DNA from: Spirochaetaceae bacterium UBA6243
GTDB lineage: Bacteria > Spirochaetota > Spirochaetia > Treponematales > Rectinemataceae
Direction: 5' to 3'
Length of the DNA: 64,000 nucleotides
Assembly (NCBI GenBank): GCA_002441395.1
Contig: DJVZ01000040.1
Span: 1 to 64,000 of the forward strand
Shown here: positions 1-8,869 of the stretch, in pieces
Layout: each line of letters begins with the position of its first letter
How positions within the stretch are numbered: the stretch's first letter is position 1
The notes under the pieces: model-generated
The model's input: the letters and a program-made list of their open reading frames with translations, nothing else
The model's database searches: none
What the model was told of the DNA's origin: nothing
Translations under genes and position numbers: made by a program

Positions 1-1145
1 ACATGAGCGAAATCACCCGTCGCATTGAGGAGAAAATATATTCAGAGGCCGAATTCCACCGCGCGATGGAATGGGTAAAGACGTACTGCGTGGAAGGGCC
101 TGACAACAATCCTCCTGAGCAGCGGCATTCCCGCGCCCGTAAAGACAAGGTCTGGGAGATGAGCGTAAAAATGGCCCTCATCGTGCGCGATCTGATGGTC
201 GGCAACCCCGATCTGCGCCGGAAAGGGCTCTTTGAAGAGGCCCTTGGCCACAACGCCCTTCTTGCGGGTTTCCAGGGACAGAGGCAGTGGACTGACCATT
301 TCCCCAACGGGGATTTCCTTGAGACCATTCTCAACTCGAGTTTCGACTGGACAGGCATACGTCAGCCCTACCTCGTCGCGACGGAGAACGATTCCCTGAA
401 CGGCGTCTCCATGCTCTTTGGGCATCTTTTGACGGGGAGCGCCCAGATTTTCTCCGATGTGCGAACCTACTGGAGTCCGGAAGCGGTGCAGCGCGTCACG
501 GGCTGGAAACCGTCGGGGCTCTCCGAAAACGGCTTTATCCACCTCATCAATTCCGGCGCGACCTGTCTCGACGGCACCGGGTGTGAGCGCCTGGGCGGCC
601 AGCCCGCGATGAAGCCATGGTGGCAGGTCGAGTCCGGTGAGGCCAAGGCGGCGCTCAAGGCGACGCAGTGGCGCTACGCGAGTCTCGGCTACTTCCGGGG
701 CGGCGGATATTCATCCGATTTCTTGACCGAGGGCGGCATGCCAGTGACCATGACCCGCGTAAATTTTGTGAGAGGTCTTGGACCAATGATCCAGATCGCC
801 GAGGGATTCACCGCGACGCTGCCCAGGGAGGTCCATGATACTCTGGATTTGCGCACCGATCCGACCTGGCCGACAACCTGGTTTGTGCCGCGCCTCACAG
901 GGAGTGGTCCTTTCAAAGATGTCTATTCTGTAATGGCGAATTGGGGAGCGAATCACGGGGCTATTTCGTATGGACATATCGGCGCGGACCTTGTGAGCCT
1001 CGCCTCGATTCTGCGAATCCCCGTAGCGATGCACAACGTGTCCGTCGAGAAAATTTTCAGGCCAAGCTATTGGAATGCGTTCGGCATGGATCCGGAAGGA
1101 GCCGATTACCGGGCTTGTTCGGCGCTTGGGCCTTTATATAAGTGA
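1..1145 (+). CDS. fucI: L-fucose isomerase, C-terminal part (cut by window edge)
   Basis: Isomerises L-fucose to L-fuculose in the cytoplasm using Mn2+. The visible 380 residues align from memory with about residue 210 onward of the 591-residue E. coli enzyme, so the ATG at base 3 is internal and the gene begins left of the window. Catalytic and metal residues are present with the right spacing. ATENDSLNG carries the Glu matching E337, the Asp matching D361 follows 24 residues later in SDVRTYWSP, and the metal-binding His lies in WGANHGA. The C-terminus ([12 protein letters not shown]) is intact. No other fucose gene adjoins it on this side. A class II aldolase that could act later in the pathway lies far away at 49.3 kb. 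Family identification is very secure. Confidence 0.95.
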   Translation, partial: MSEITRRIEEKIYSEAEFHRAMEWVKTYCVEGPDNNPPEQRHSRARKDKVWEMSVKMALIVRDLMVGNPDLRRKGLFEEALGHNALLAGFQGQRQWTDHFPNGDFLETILNSSFDWTGIRQPYLVATENDSLNGVSMLFGHLLTGSAQIFSDVRTYWSPEAVQRVTGWKPSGLSENGFIHLINSGATCLDGTGCERLGGQPAMKPWWQVESGEAKAALKATQWRYASLGYFRGGGYSSDFLTEGGMPVTMTRVNFVRGLGPMIQIAEGFTATLPREVHDTLDLRTDPTWPTTWFVPRLTGSGPFKDVYSVMANWGANHGAISYGHIGADLVSLASILRIPVAMHNVSVEKIFRPSYWNAFGMDPEGADYRACSALGPLYK

Positions 1146-1191
1146 ACTAAACGAAAAGACAGCGGCATCGCTTGGCAAAAGGCGATATTGA

Positions 1192-1234
1192 GGCGGAGTG
1201 TCGGGGCCACATGGAGCGGTTCCGACACTCCGCC
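1192..1234 (+). other. Perfect 13-bp inverted repeat after fucI
   Basis: Arms 1192-1204 (GGCGGAGTGTCGG) and 1222-1234 are exact reverse complements around a 17-nt loop, 47 bp after the fucI stop. No T-run follows, so it is not a canonical intrinsic terminator. It could end or stabilise the fucI mRNA. Confidence 0.55.
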
Positions 1235-1265
1235 ATCATATTGAGCAAAATATATCAAATAAATC

Positions 1266-1293
1266 TTGCGCTTTTATCAAAAGGCAGTATAAA
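1266..1293 (+). promoter_or_regulatory. Predicted sigma70-type promoter for the ABC exporter pair
   Basis: TTGCGC at 1266-1271, a 16-bp spacer, and TATAAA at 1288-1293, about 85 bp before the first exporter gene. Pattern match only. Confidence 0.4.
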
Positions 1294-1377
1294 ATGTTTA
1301 GCTTTGTGTGATTTGGCATAAGCTCTGCGAAGAGCGAATGAGGCATCCAGGCTATCCCGAGGATTTTCGATTCAAGT

Positions 1378-3135
1378 ATGGCAAAAAAATCGACCCAAAA
1401 CGATTATCTCCACACAATTCGGGGCTATCTCTCCCGCTACAGGAAGCTTGCGCTGCCGGGGCTGGGGGTCATGATTCTCATCACGCTGGGCCAGCTCGCA
1501 GGGCCTTACATACTCAAGCAAATTATCGATGTCGCGGTTCCGAAAGAAGATACGGGGCTTCTTCTGAAGTATGCCTTTGCCTTTCTCGGCATTGTGGCGG
1601 TGACAGGGGCCTTGAGTTATGTAGGCATGATTTTGCTGGCACGCCTGGGGCTTTCAATTGTCACACTGATAAAACAGGACATTTTCTCGCATCTTTTAAA
1701 ACTGCCTATGTCGTTTTTTGACAAGCACCCCATCGGTGAACTCATGTCGCGGACAGAAACCGATACCGAGCGGGTGCGCGATATGTTCTCGAACCTGGGT
1801 GCGAACCTCATCGTGAATATCTTTACCATGATCGGTATCTTTGCGGTGACCTTCACCCTGGTTCCAAAGCTGGCGCTCATAATGGTAGGTGTTTCAGCTG
1901 TGCTTCTCACAATTCTGATTGTGTTTTTTTCGAAAATTTTCCCGATGTACGAAAAAGCGCGTTCCTTTTACGCGTCAATCACCGCAAAGGTAACGGAATT
2001 CATACAGGGCATCGAAGTCCTGAAAGCGTATGGAAGAACTGGCTGGGCCGAAGCGGAGCTTGATGCCCCTGCCAAGCAGAAAGTGTCGCTTGAGGTCCGC
2101 ATCTCGCTCATCGAATATTCGATGATGTCGGCGCTCAATTCATTGATCGGCCCATTGTTCATTGTCGCGCTGCTCTTGCTCTATGCGCCGAAGGTGCTCA
2201 CGGGCACGATGACGCTTGGCACGATCCTGCTCTTTGTCGAGTACGGTTCCAGGCTCCTCAGGCCCATCGCGGAAATCGCGGAAAGTCTCCGCAGCCTTCA
2301 GCAGGCGCGCACCTCGCTTTCACGGATACGGAAGATCATGGCGACTCCGGAAGAACCAAACCGTGGCTCAGGTAAACTTCCGACCCTCGACCATGAAATT
2401 CGCTTTGACCACGTGTGGTTTGCCTACGAGGGTGAAGAGTGGATTCTCCGCGATCTTTCATTTGTCATACCAAAAGACAGTTTTTCCGCCATCGTCGGCG
2501 CGAGCGGCTCCGGGAAATCCACGACTATCAGCCTCATATGCGGATTTGCCCATCCACAGAAAGGTCATGTTCTCATCGACGGGATCCCTCTTGATGAAAT
2601 CGACATCATTGCATGGCGCAAGCATATCGGCCTCGTCTTGCAGGAATCATTCCTGTTTCCGGTTTCAGTACTCGAAAATACAAGGCTTTATCATGAAGAA
2701 ATAACAGAATCCGAGGTACGCGCGGCGATATCGGTCGTCCACGCGGACAGCGCGATAGATACGCTCCCCGAAGGGCTTTCGACAAACCTTTGGGAGAGGG
2801 GAGGGAACCTTTCCTCGGGAGAGCGCCAGCTCGTCTCTTTCGCAAGGGCTCTTGCGGCCAATCCTGAGCTCATTTTGCTGGACGAGGCGACGAGCAATGT
2901 GGACATGACTACCGAAAAGCACATTAAGGAGAGCATGGACGTACTTCGGAAGGGCAGAACGATGATTGTTGTCGCGCACCGCCTCTCTTCGGTACTTAGG
3001 GCTGATACGATCTTCTTTCTGAGTGAGGGGCGGCTGATTGCGGAAGGGACACATGAAAGCCTCTATGAGAACTTGCCGGCGTATCGACTCCTTGTGGATC
3101 AGCAGTTTCCGGAAGGGAAAAAGGGGCACGCATGA
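1378..3135 (+). CDS. ABC exporter half-transporter with canonical catalytic site
   Basis: Half-size exporter of the MdlB/LmrA type, 585 aa: an N-terminal six-helix transmembrane domain (about residues 20-310) and a C-terminal ATPase. Walker A (GASGSGKST, near residue 374), signature (LSSGERQ, near 478), Walker B with catalytic Glu (LILLDEATSNVD) and the H-loop (VAHRLSS) are all visible. The stop overlaps the next gene by 4 bp (ATGA), so the two halves are translationally coupled and should form one heterodimer. In TM287/288-like heterodimers the subunit with the consensus Glu partners one with a degenerate Walker B, which is what is seen here. The substrate cannot be told; lipids, peptides or drugs are typical. 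Confidence 0.88.
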   Translation: MAKKSTQNDYLHTIRGYLSRYRKLALPGLGVMILITLGQLAGPYILKQIIDVAVPKEDTGLLLKYAFAFLGIVAVTGALSYVGMILLARLGLSIVTLIKQDIFSHLLKLPMSFFDKHPIGELMSRTETDTERVRDMFSNLGANLIVNIFTMIGIFAVTFTLVPKLALIMVGVSAVLLTILIVFFSKIFPMYEKARSFYASITAKVTEFIQGIEVLKAYGRTGWAEAELDAPAKQKVSLEVRISLIEYSMMSALNSLIGPLFIVALLLLYAPKVLTGTMTLGTILLFVEYGSRLLRPIAEIAESLRSLQQARTSLSRIRKIMATPEEPNRGSGKLPTLDHEIRFDHVWFAYEGEEWILRDLSFVIPKDSFSAIVGASGSGKSTTISLICGFAHPQKGHVLIDGIPLDEIDIIAWRKHIGLVLQESFLFPVSVLENTRLYHEEITESEVRAAISVVHADSAIDTLPEGLSTNLWERGGNLSSGERQLVSFARALAANPELILLDEATSNVDMTTEKHIKESMDVLRKGRTMIVVAHRLSSVLRADTIFFLSEGRLIAEGTHESLYENLPAYRLLVDQQFPEGKKGHA

Positions 3136-5123
3136 ACTCATCGCGCAATAAGAACGAAAAGAAAAGCTCAGCCCGCCGGACAGGCAAAGGTGCGCCGCGG
3201 CGATCCGCCTCTCCAAGATTCTCCCATATCCGCTGGATTCGCGAAGTATGGCGCGAACGTCAAGGCCTTATCTGGCTTCTGCTCTTTTTGACGCTTTTGT
3301 CGAGCGCGGTAGCGGTCGCGTTTCCGCTGCTCACGAAGCAGCTCTTCGATCTTCTGGAACACGCGATCGATACCAAAATGAGCGAGGATGCCGCGATGGC
3401 TCAGGTGAAGCGCATTGCGCTGTATTTTGTGGCGATTGGCATAGCAGGTTTTGTCGCGGGCACTTTTCCGGGAATCCGGGGCGCTCTGAACGTAGTCTTC
3501 GATTACATTGTAAGAAAAAGGTATTTCGGCGAAGTAGTTCAGAAAGACATGCGATTCTTCAGCAAATTCCGCTCGGGCGATGTCATTACGCGTCTCACTT
3601 CGGATATCTCGGATTTTCCGAAACTGTCCTGGTTCCTCTGTTCAGGCATTTTCAGAGCGGTCGAGTCGGCGAGCAAAGTCACATTCTGCATCGCCGCGAT
3701 GCTCAGCCTCGATTGGCGACTTGCGCTCGCGTCGCTCGCATCGCTGCCCATCATGCTTTTTGTTTTCACCCGCACTCAGTCTGCCATTTATGACCGCGTC
3801 AACAAAAACGAGCAGGCGATTTCGGCCATCAACAACCAGCTCGAGATGAGTTTTTCGGGCGTGCGCGTCATCAAGGCTTTTGCGAGCGAAGGGAAATACA
3901 CGAAATTCTTCCAGGATGCCCTCGCGCGCCGCTTCGAGACGGAAATGGGCGTCGCCAAACTTGAGGCGGTGATGCAGCTCATTTATCAATATATAGATTA
4001 TGTCGCACAGATTGCCCTTGTGTTTGTGGGCGGACTCATGGTCACCAAACACACTATTTCAATCGGAACTTTCTATGCCTTCTATAATTATCTCAATATG
4101 CTCATTTACCCGATGCTCGATATTCCACAGCTTTTTGTGTTCGGAAAGCGTGCCTTCGTGAACATCGACAGGCTGGAGGAGATGCGCAACTATCAGCCAG
4201 AAATGCAGGAAGGAGAAAGAGGAAGGGAAGGTGGTGCCACGAAGAGCGCCGATCAAGATTCAGCAGAAAGGGCGACCCGTGAAGTTCCGCTTCGGAACGG
4301 CCCGCACGATGGCTCGGCAAAAGAGACCCTGAAAAAGGCGCCTGAAACGACGAAGCAACTTCCTCCCTTGCGATCCCTTCGCTTCGAAAAAGCGACAGTG
4401 TATTACGAACACAAGCATAAACCTGCGATCGACGATATCAGACTCGAAATCTTTCCCGGAGAAAAAATCCTCGTGATCGGCCCTGTCGGCTCCGGCAAGA
4501 CGACACTTGTGAAGACAGCGCTGGGCCTTTTGGAACCCCGGACGGGTCGCGTGACCATCAATGAAAAGTCCGTGCGTGCCCTGGATCCTGAAGAGCGCCG
4601 GGGGCTTATCGGGTATGTTCCCCAGGATCCGCTTTTGTTCAGCGGAACGATTCGCGACAACATTCTTTTTGGTTGCCGCGAGGGACAGAGCTTGCCCGAA
4701 AGTGAGCTGGCGCGCCTCATCGAAGTCTCGAGGCTCTCCGATGAAATCGCAGCCTTCCCCGATGGCCTCGAAACCAAGCTCGGCCAGCGCGGCACCAGCG
4801 TTTCAGGGGGCCAGAAGCAGAGAATCGCCATCGCGCGGGCGCTCGCGGGCTACCCGGCGCTCCTTTTGCTCGACGACATGACCGCATCCCTCGACACCAA
4901 CAACGAAGAGGCGCTCTGGCGCTCGCTCGCCGAGATGCCTGAGTTTGCCCGGGCGGCAGTGATCGCTGTCTCGCACCGCCTCTCGAGCATCCAGTATGTC
5001 GACCGCGTCCTTTTTTTGAAAAACGGGCGCATCACCGGATTCGGGGAGCATTCTGAGCTTATGGCGAATAACCCTGCCTACCGCGAATTCGTCGCCGAGC
5101 ACGTGCAGAGGCCGGGGGAGTGA
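3132..5123 (+). CDS. ABC exporter half-transporter with degenerate catalytic site
   Basis: Partner of the preceding gene, 663 aa, starting in a 4-bp ATGA overlap. It has a basic N-terminal tail, a six-helix membrane domain and an ATPase domain with Walker A GPVGSGKTT (near residue 450) and signature VSGGQKQR. Walker B reads LLLLDDMTASLD, with Asp in place of the catalytic Glu, the hallmark of the non-hydrolysing site in heterodimeric exporters. Between the membrane domain and the ATPase lies a hydrophilic, charged stretch of about 60 residues (roughly 355-415) that is longer than usual. A copy of the dispersed GGGACAGAG motif (4682-4690) lies in the ATPase helical-domain loop. Export substrate unknown. 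Confidence 0.87.
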   Translation: MNSSRNKNEKKSSARRTGKGAPRRSASPRFSHIRWIREVWRERQGLIWLLLFLTLLSSAVAVAFPLLTKQLFDLLEHAIDTKMSEDAAMAQVKRIALYFVAIGIAGFVAGTFPGIRGALNVVFDYIVRKRYFGEVVQKDMRFFSKFRSGDVITRLTSDISDFPKLSWFLCSGIFRAVESASKVTFCIAAMLSLDWRLALASLASLPIMLFVFTRTQSAIYDRVNKNEQAISAINNQLEMSFSGVRVIKAFASEGKYTKFFQDALARRFETEMGVAKLEAVMQLIYQYIDYVAQIALVFVGGLMVTKHTISIGTFYAFYNYLNMLIYPMLDIPQLFVFGKRAFVNIDRLEEMRNYQPEMQEGERGREGGATKSADQDSAERATREVPLRNGPHDGSAKETLKKAPETTKQLPPLRSLRFEKATVYYEHKHKPAIDDIRLEIFPGEKILVIGPVGSGKTTLVKTALGLLEPRTGRVTINEKSVRALDPEERRGLIGYVPQDPLLFSGTIRDNILFGCREGQSLPESELARLIEVSRLSDEIAAFPDGLETKLGQRGTSVSGGQKQRIAIARALAGYPALLLLDDMTASLDTNNEEALWRSLAEMPEFARAAVIAVSHRLSSIQYVDRVLFLKNGRITGFGEHSELMANNPAYREFVAEHVQRPGE

Positions 5124-5139
5124 GATGATTTGGCAGAAT

Positions 5140-6225
5140 TCATATTTTTGCGCGCAGTTTCTCTGCCTTCTCTTCAGCCTCGATTGCAAGTTCGGTCGCG
5201 CGGAATGTGAGCTCCTGGTCCTGCGCCGTGCGTGTGTTGTCGATGCAGTCGCGCACAAGCTGGCCGAAGAACGGGAAGCCGCAAGTCCCTGCTGCTCTGA
5301 AATGATACTCTCCCCTGTGATTCACGAGGTACACGTGATCTCCTTCGGGGTCCGAGGCCACGTCGATGTACTTGCGCATTTCGATATAGCCATCTGTCCC
5401 TTGGATAAAGGTCCGGCCGTCTCCCCAGGCGCCCAGTCCGTCGGGCGTGAGCCAGTTGACGCTGAAGTAGCCAGTCGCACCATTGTCCATCACCAGGCTT
5501 GCGTCGCCGAAATCCTCAAATTGCCGGTAACGGGAAAATTTATAATTCGCGGTGTGGCTTGCCGAGATTGAAGCATCGCGCGCTCCCGCGTAGAAGAGTA
5601 TCTGCTCGATCTGGTGACATCCCAGATCGACAAGGATGCCGCCGAAATTCGCTTTGTCGAAGAACCATTCGGGGCGCTGATCCAGGCTTATCCGGTGAGG
5701 TCCCCAGCCTGAGATATGCACGATTTTTCCGATCGCCCCATCTTCGATGAGTCGCTGGGCATATACCGATGCTTCGACGTGAAGCCGTTCGCTGTAGTAC
5801 ACCGCATACATCTTCCCGGTTTCCGCGACGGTGCGCCGGGCCAGGTCCACCTGGGTCCGGGTGGTGAATGGCGGCTTGTCGCTGAAAAAATGCTTGCCGG
5901 CCTCGAGCGCGCGCATGCCAAGTGGCCCGCGTTCTGCGGGAATAATTGCTGAAGCAACGAGCTTGATATCTGAAGCACGGAGAATTTCATCAATGGAACT
6001 TGCGGGTGTCGCGTCGGGATAGACTTCACGGAAACGGGCTACGTTTGCCGCATCGCGGTCATAGACCATCGCAATGGCCGCGCCAGCCTCGGTGAGCCCG
6101 TTGCACATGCCGTAAATGTGGCCATGATCGAGGCCGATAACGCCGATGTTGCATTCGCCTTGCGCGCATACTGGTGCTGCCTTTCCTTTTGGCGCATAGA
6201 ACTGGCCGCTGGATTTTTCCTGCAT
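5140..6225 (-). CDS. Gfo/Idh/MocA family oxidoreductase
   Basis: NAD(P)-dependent sugar-type dehydrogenase, 361 aa. The N-terminal Rossmann motif GVIGLDHGH begins near residue 28, followed by an alpha/beta substrate domain. The family's EKP-like signature appears as SDKPPFT and the catalytic-region His lies in LGCHQIEQ. The gene converges on the ABC exporter and is divergent from the TspO-like gene, with its own promoter. The protein has an N-terminal extension of about 25 residues before the Rossmann fold. The substrate cannot be deduced from sequence. Sugars, inositols or their phosphates are typical of the family. Confidence 0.8.
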   Translation of the reverse strand: MQEKSSGQFYAPKGKAAPVCAQGECNIGVIGLDHGHIYGMCNGLTEAGAAIAMVYDRDAANVARFREVYPDATPASSIDEILRASDIKLVASAIIPAERGPLGMRALEAGKHFFSDKPPFTTRTQVDLARRTVAETGKMYAVYYSERLHVEASVYAQRLIEDGAIGKIVHISGWGPHRISLDQRPEWFFDKANFGGILVDLGCHQIEQILFYAGARDASISASHTANYKFSRYRQFEDFGDASLVMDNGATGYFSVNWLTPDGLGAWGDGRTFIQGTDGYIEMRKYIDVASDPEGDHVYLVNHRGEYHFRAAGTCGFPFFGQLVRDCIDNTRTAQDQELTFRATELAIEAEEKAEKLRAKI

Positions 6226-6254
6226 GGTGCCCCCTGTGTGACAAATTTGCGCTC

Positions 6255-6283
6255 ATTATATAGTAAAAGATCGGGGCAGGCAA
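6255..6283 (-). promoter_or_regulatory. Predicted promoter of the Gfo/Idh/MocA gene
   Basis: On the minus strand TTGCCT (6278-6283), a 17-bp spacer and a perfect TATAAT (6255-6260), about 30 bp before the start codon. Confidence 0.6.
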
Positions 6284-6303
6284 ACTCCTGCGCATGCCAA
6301 AAT

Positions 6304-6332
6304 TTGCCGCCCCCTGTACAGTTCATTATACT
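6304..6332 (+). promoter_or_regulatory. Predicted promoter of the TspO-like gene
   Basis: TTGCCG (6304-6309), a 17-bp spacer and TATACT (6327-6332), 35 bp before the ATG. The gene has a good ribosome site (GGGAGG). Back to back with the promoter for the opposite gene. Confidence 0.6.
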
Positions 6333-6367
6333 TAAAAGAGTTAATGTCAAAGTACGGGAGGTGAAAC

Positions 6368-7273
6368 ATGAAGCCGAATCAATCAACGCTGAAAGTCCTG
6401 TCGATTGCAAGCGCGCTCGCGTTTCTCGCGGTCCTTGTCGTGAACGCCCTGGCAAACGCGCTGCCATTGAACGGTGTCACCACAGGCCAGCTTTCCGATG
6501 AAATTCCGAATCTCTTTGTTCCGGCGGGCCTTACGTTTTCGATCTGGGGTGTCATCTACTTGCTTTTGGCCGGCTATGTGCTGTATGCGATCCGCGAAGC
6601 GTGGAGAAAGAACGGAGATGGCGGAGGCTGGACGGCGCGCGATGCTGTCCTTTTTTTGCTGAACGCAGCAGCGAATATCGGCTGGATTTTTGCTTGGCAG
6701 TGGCGGCATGTGGCCTTGTCGATGGCGCTCATGCTGGTGATTCTCGGAACTCTCATCGCGCTCGAGCTTTCGATAGAGCAGAAAATGAAAAAAGGCGGGG
6801 CTCTGTCCCTCGCTGAACCCTTGTCTCCAGGCGAGCCTTCCGCGCAGCCCCGACCTCAGCGCTCGTCTCGTGCCCGGCACTTGCGGCGATTTTTTCTCTC
6901 TGTGCCGATAAGGGTCTATCTTGGCTGGATTTCGGTTGCGACAATTGCGAACGCGACCGCGCTGCTCGTCAAACTTGGCTGGAATGGCTGGGGGCTCGAT
7001 CCCCGCGCCTGGACGGTTATCGTGATCGCGGCTGGTCTGGCAGTGGCACTCGGGTTTTCCGTCGGGCAGAGGCAGATTGCGGCTCCCCTCGTGGTGGTCT
7101 GGGCCTATGCCGGCATTGTGATCAAGCGGACTCAGGTCGATGCGGCGTATTCACGGGCAGTGTGGATCGCGGCGCTCGTCTCGGCGGTCATTATTTTGCT
7201 TTCCTTTGTGGTGGTGAGGATTGTAAGGCCAGGAACTGCTGGATCGGGCAAGGCCGCGGCCGGTCAGTCATAG
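6368..7273 (+). CDS. TspO/MBR-like (tryptophan-rich sensory protein type) membrane protein
   Basis: A 301-aa polytopic membrane protein. Early segments read like the TspO/MBR family, with FVPAGLTFSIWGVIYLLLAG and a helix ending in a W-rich stretch (NIGWIFAWQW). The later helices (YLGWISVATIANATALL and the segment ending in QIAAPLVVVWAYAGI) fit the longer bacterial tryptophan-rich sensory proteins. A hydrophilic insertion of about 40 residues (near 140-180, rich in Pro, Ser and Arg) sits between helices and contains a GGGACAGAG motif copy on the opposite strand. Known family members bind tetrapyrroles or steroids, but no ligand can be inferred here. Family assignment is moderate. Confidence 0.55.
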   Translation: MKPNQSTLKVLSIASALAFLAVLVVNALANALPLNGVTTGQLSDEIPNLFVPAGLTFSIWGVIYLLLAGYVLYAIREAWRKNGDGGGWTARDAVLFLLNAAANIGWIFAWQWRHVALSMALMLVILGTLIALELSIEQKMKKGGALSLAEPLSPGEPSAQPRPQRSSRARHLRRFFLSVPIRVYLGWISVATIANATALLVKLGWNGWGLDPRAWTVIVIAAGLAVALGFSVGQRQIAAPLVVVWAYAGIVIKRTQVDAAYSRAVWIAALVSAVIILLSFVVVRIVRPGTAGSGKAAAGQS

Positions 7274-7350
7274 ACCCGCGTTTCGTCTTGCCGTTGTTGT
7301 TGATGCTGGATTCCCGCGATACAATGAAGGGCATGGAGGAAGACAAAACA

Positions 7351-7779
7351 ATGTCAAAAAAATCGATTCTCGTCATGGTGTTCTTATGCTCTCTGCTCTT
7401 GGGCGCGGGGGCGCAAGTCATTGTCTTCGGAATGGGAGATCCGGATATCGACGCCGGATTGAATGAGCTCAATGCGAGCGCGAAGCTCAATATGCCGGGA
7501 TTCCAGGCGGAGGTCGCGCTTGCGTGGGGCCAGCCCGCCGCGAGTATCACGGTGGCCCTGTCGCAGGGCCTGTCGCCGGGAGAAGTGTACCTCGCCGCGG
7601 CGCTCGCTCATTTCTCCGGCAAGCCGCTCAACGTCGTGATAGAGCTCTATAAGAAAGACAAAGCAAAGGGCTGGGGCGCGCTGGCGAAGGAACTCGGAAT
7701 CAAGCCGGGATCGAAGGAATTCAAGCTCCTCAAGGAGACACTGGAAGGTTCCCGTAAAAAAGTCAAAGGGAAAAAATAG
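7351..7779 (+). CDS. Small exported protein of unknown function
   Basis: A 142-aa protein. The chosen ATG has a good ribosome site (GGAGGA, 9 nt upstream), and the first residues form a signal peptide (MSKKSILVMVFLCSLLLGAG). The mature part ends in a conserved-looking segment GWGALAKELGIKPGSKEF followed by a Lys-rich tail. That segment is common in small periplasmic proteins of many bacteria, but I know no function for it. Earlier in-frame starts lack the signal-peptide logic and overlap the preceding gene. It stops with TAG, which shows that TAG is a normal stop codon in this genome. Confidence 0.7.
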   Translation: MSKKSILVMVFLCSLLLGAGAQVIVFGMGDPDIDAGLNELNASAKLNMPGFQAEVALAWGQPAASITVALSQGLSPGEVYLAAALAHFSGKPLNVVIELYKKDKAKGWGALAKELGIKPGSKEFKLLKETLEGSRKKVKGKK

Positions 7780-7796
7780 AAATTTTCTGTACATAT

Positions 7797-7834
7797 GCGC
7801 CTGCTCTATGAGAAGAGAAATAAAAAGCAGGCGC
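7797..7834 (+). other. 9-bp inverted repeat between two small exported-protein genes
   Basis: GCGCCTGCT (7797-7805) and AGCAGGCGC (7826-7834) are exact complements separated by 20 nt. No T-run follows on the + strand. It may act as a weak terminator or mRNA stabiliser. Confidence 0.4.
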
Positions 7835-7865
7835 TGACCTCAAAACAGCATCTCTTCATTACCGA

Positions 7866-7883
7866 TTGTTACAATTTGTTACA
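7866..7883 (+). promoter_or_regulatory. Tandem TTGTTACA repeats, candidate response-regulator site
   Basis: Two exact TTGTTACA copies start at 7866 and 7876, exactly one helical turn apart, about 60 bp before the lipoprotein gene. OmpR/CpxR-family regulators bind such tandem half-sites, and an OmpR-type regulator is encoded just downstream. The link is inference. Confidence 0.4.
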
Positions 7884-7940
7884 TTGCGGAAAACCTCCAG
7901 ATACATCAGGGCGATAACTTTACTGCATGGAGGATATACT

Positions 7941-8717
7941 ATGAAGAAAACCAAATACCCCATTATTCTCATTGCGGGCTTGATAGTTTTTCTTTGGTCG
8001 TGCCAGACGTCTCCGAGCGATGAAGAGCTTAGCTCGAGCGAGGAAGAATTCGTCGCAGAACAGACTGCAGCATCCATAAGTACCGATGAGGGTGGAGCGC
8101 TCTATACGACCAAGGCGCTTTCCGATCCGTCCTACTATGAAAATCTGGAAGACGAAGCGGAATATGACGCAACAACGGGCACTTTCTCAGTTACGACTTC
8201 AATCGATTTGACATATAAAGGATCCACTTCCGTCAATATGAGTTATAAGTTGTACGATACAGATGGAAATGTACAGTCCAGTTTTGATTCTGCTACCACC
8301 TATAGAGTTGAGGCGACTATGCAGTTCAGCCATGATGTGAATACAAACCGGTACGAGGCTCATACCAGCAAAAGCACGAATGTAACTGTTACGGGGCTCA
8401 ACACCGATACGGTAGTCGTAAATGGTGAATGGCTGGCTGAAAGGACTGCCCAAACCTCTTCGTCGGTACCACAGCCGCACGAAACCACCTTATCCCATCA
8501 TCTGTTGCTCAGGAACATTACCTATACGAAGGAAAGCGAAACCGGTCAGTATCTCCTCAGCGGGGGTTCTGCCTCATCACAGATAGAAGGGTCGATCAAC
8601 AACAAGAGTTTCACTCGGTCCGTCCAGTGGACCTTTGGCGACTCCAATACCGCCACGATGACGTATCAGGGAGAGACCATGACCGTCAACATCACGACAG
8701 GAGTCATCGTCGACTAA
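7941..8717 (+). CDS. Putative lipoprotein, unknown function
   Basis: A 258-aa protein with an N-terminal hydrophobic segment ending in FLWSC, a relaxed spirochaete-style lipobox. A Ser/Glu-rich linker follows, and then a Thr/Ser-rich, probably beta-strand-dominated domain. The start was chosen at the ATG preceded by TGGAGG; an earlier in-frame ATG lacks a leader. No known domain was recognised. It lies directly upstream of an OmpR-type regulator and its kinase and has tandem TTGTTACA repeats in its promoter region. It could therefore be a regulated or sensing envelope component of that system, but this rests on position only. Confidence 0.65.
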   Translation: MKKTKYPIILIAGLIVFLWSCQTSPSDEELSSSEEEFVAEQTAASISTDEGGALYTTKALSDPSYYENLEDEAEYDATTGTFSVTTSIDLTYKGSTSVNMSYKLYDTDGNVQSSFDSATTYRVEATMQFSHDVNTNRYEAHTSKSTNVTVTGLNTDTVVVNGEWLAERTAQTSSSVPQPHETTLSHHLLLRNITYTKESETGQYLLSGGSASSQIEGSINNKSFTRSVQWTFGDSNTATMTYQGETMTVNITTGVIVD

Positions 8718-8869
8718 GAGAAGCGGAAGATACTGATCTCACTGTGGCCGAAACAATGCATGCCTGGTGTATCGATTCGTAGAGGGAGGACGCATGATTT
8801 TGAGGGAAGCCCTTGTCAGTGATACATTAAGTAATATGCGTTGTTTCGCATCAGTGAGGTTTTACAGGG

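Noticed and set aside
275..283. GGGACAGAG copy in fucI as evidence of insertion
   Set aside because: It encodes QGQRQW, which is conserved in fucose isomerases, so this copy is explained by protein conservation.
7162..7350. Upstream extension of the small exported protein gene
   Set aside because: It overlaps the TspO-like gene. The internal ATG at 7351 has a ribosome site and begins a proper signal peptide.
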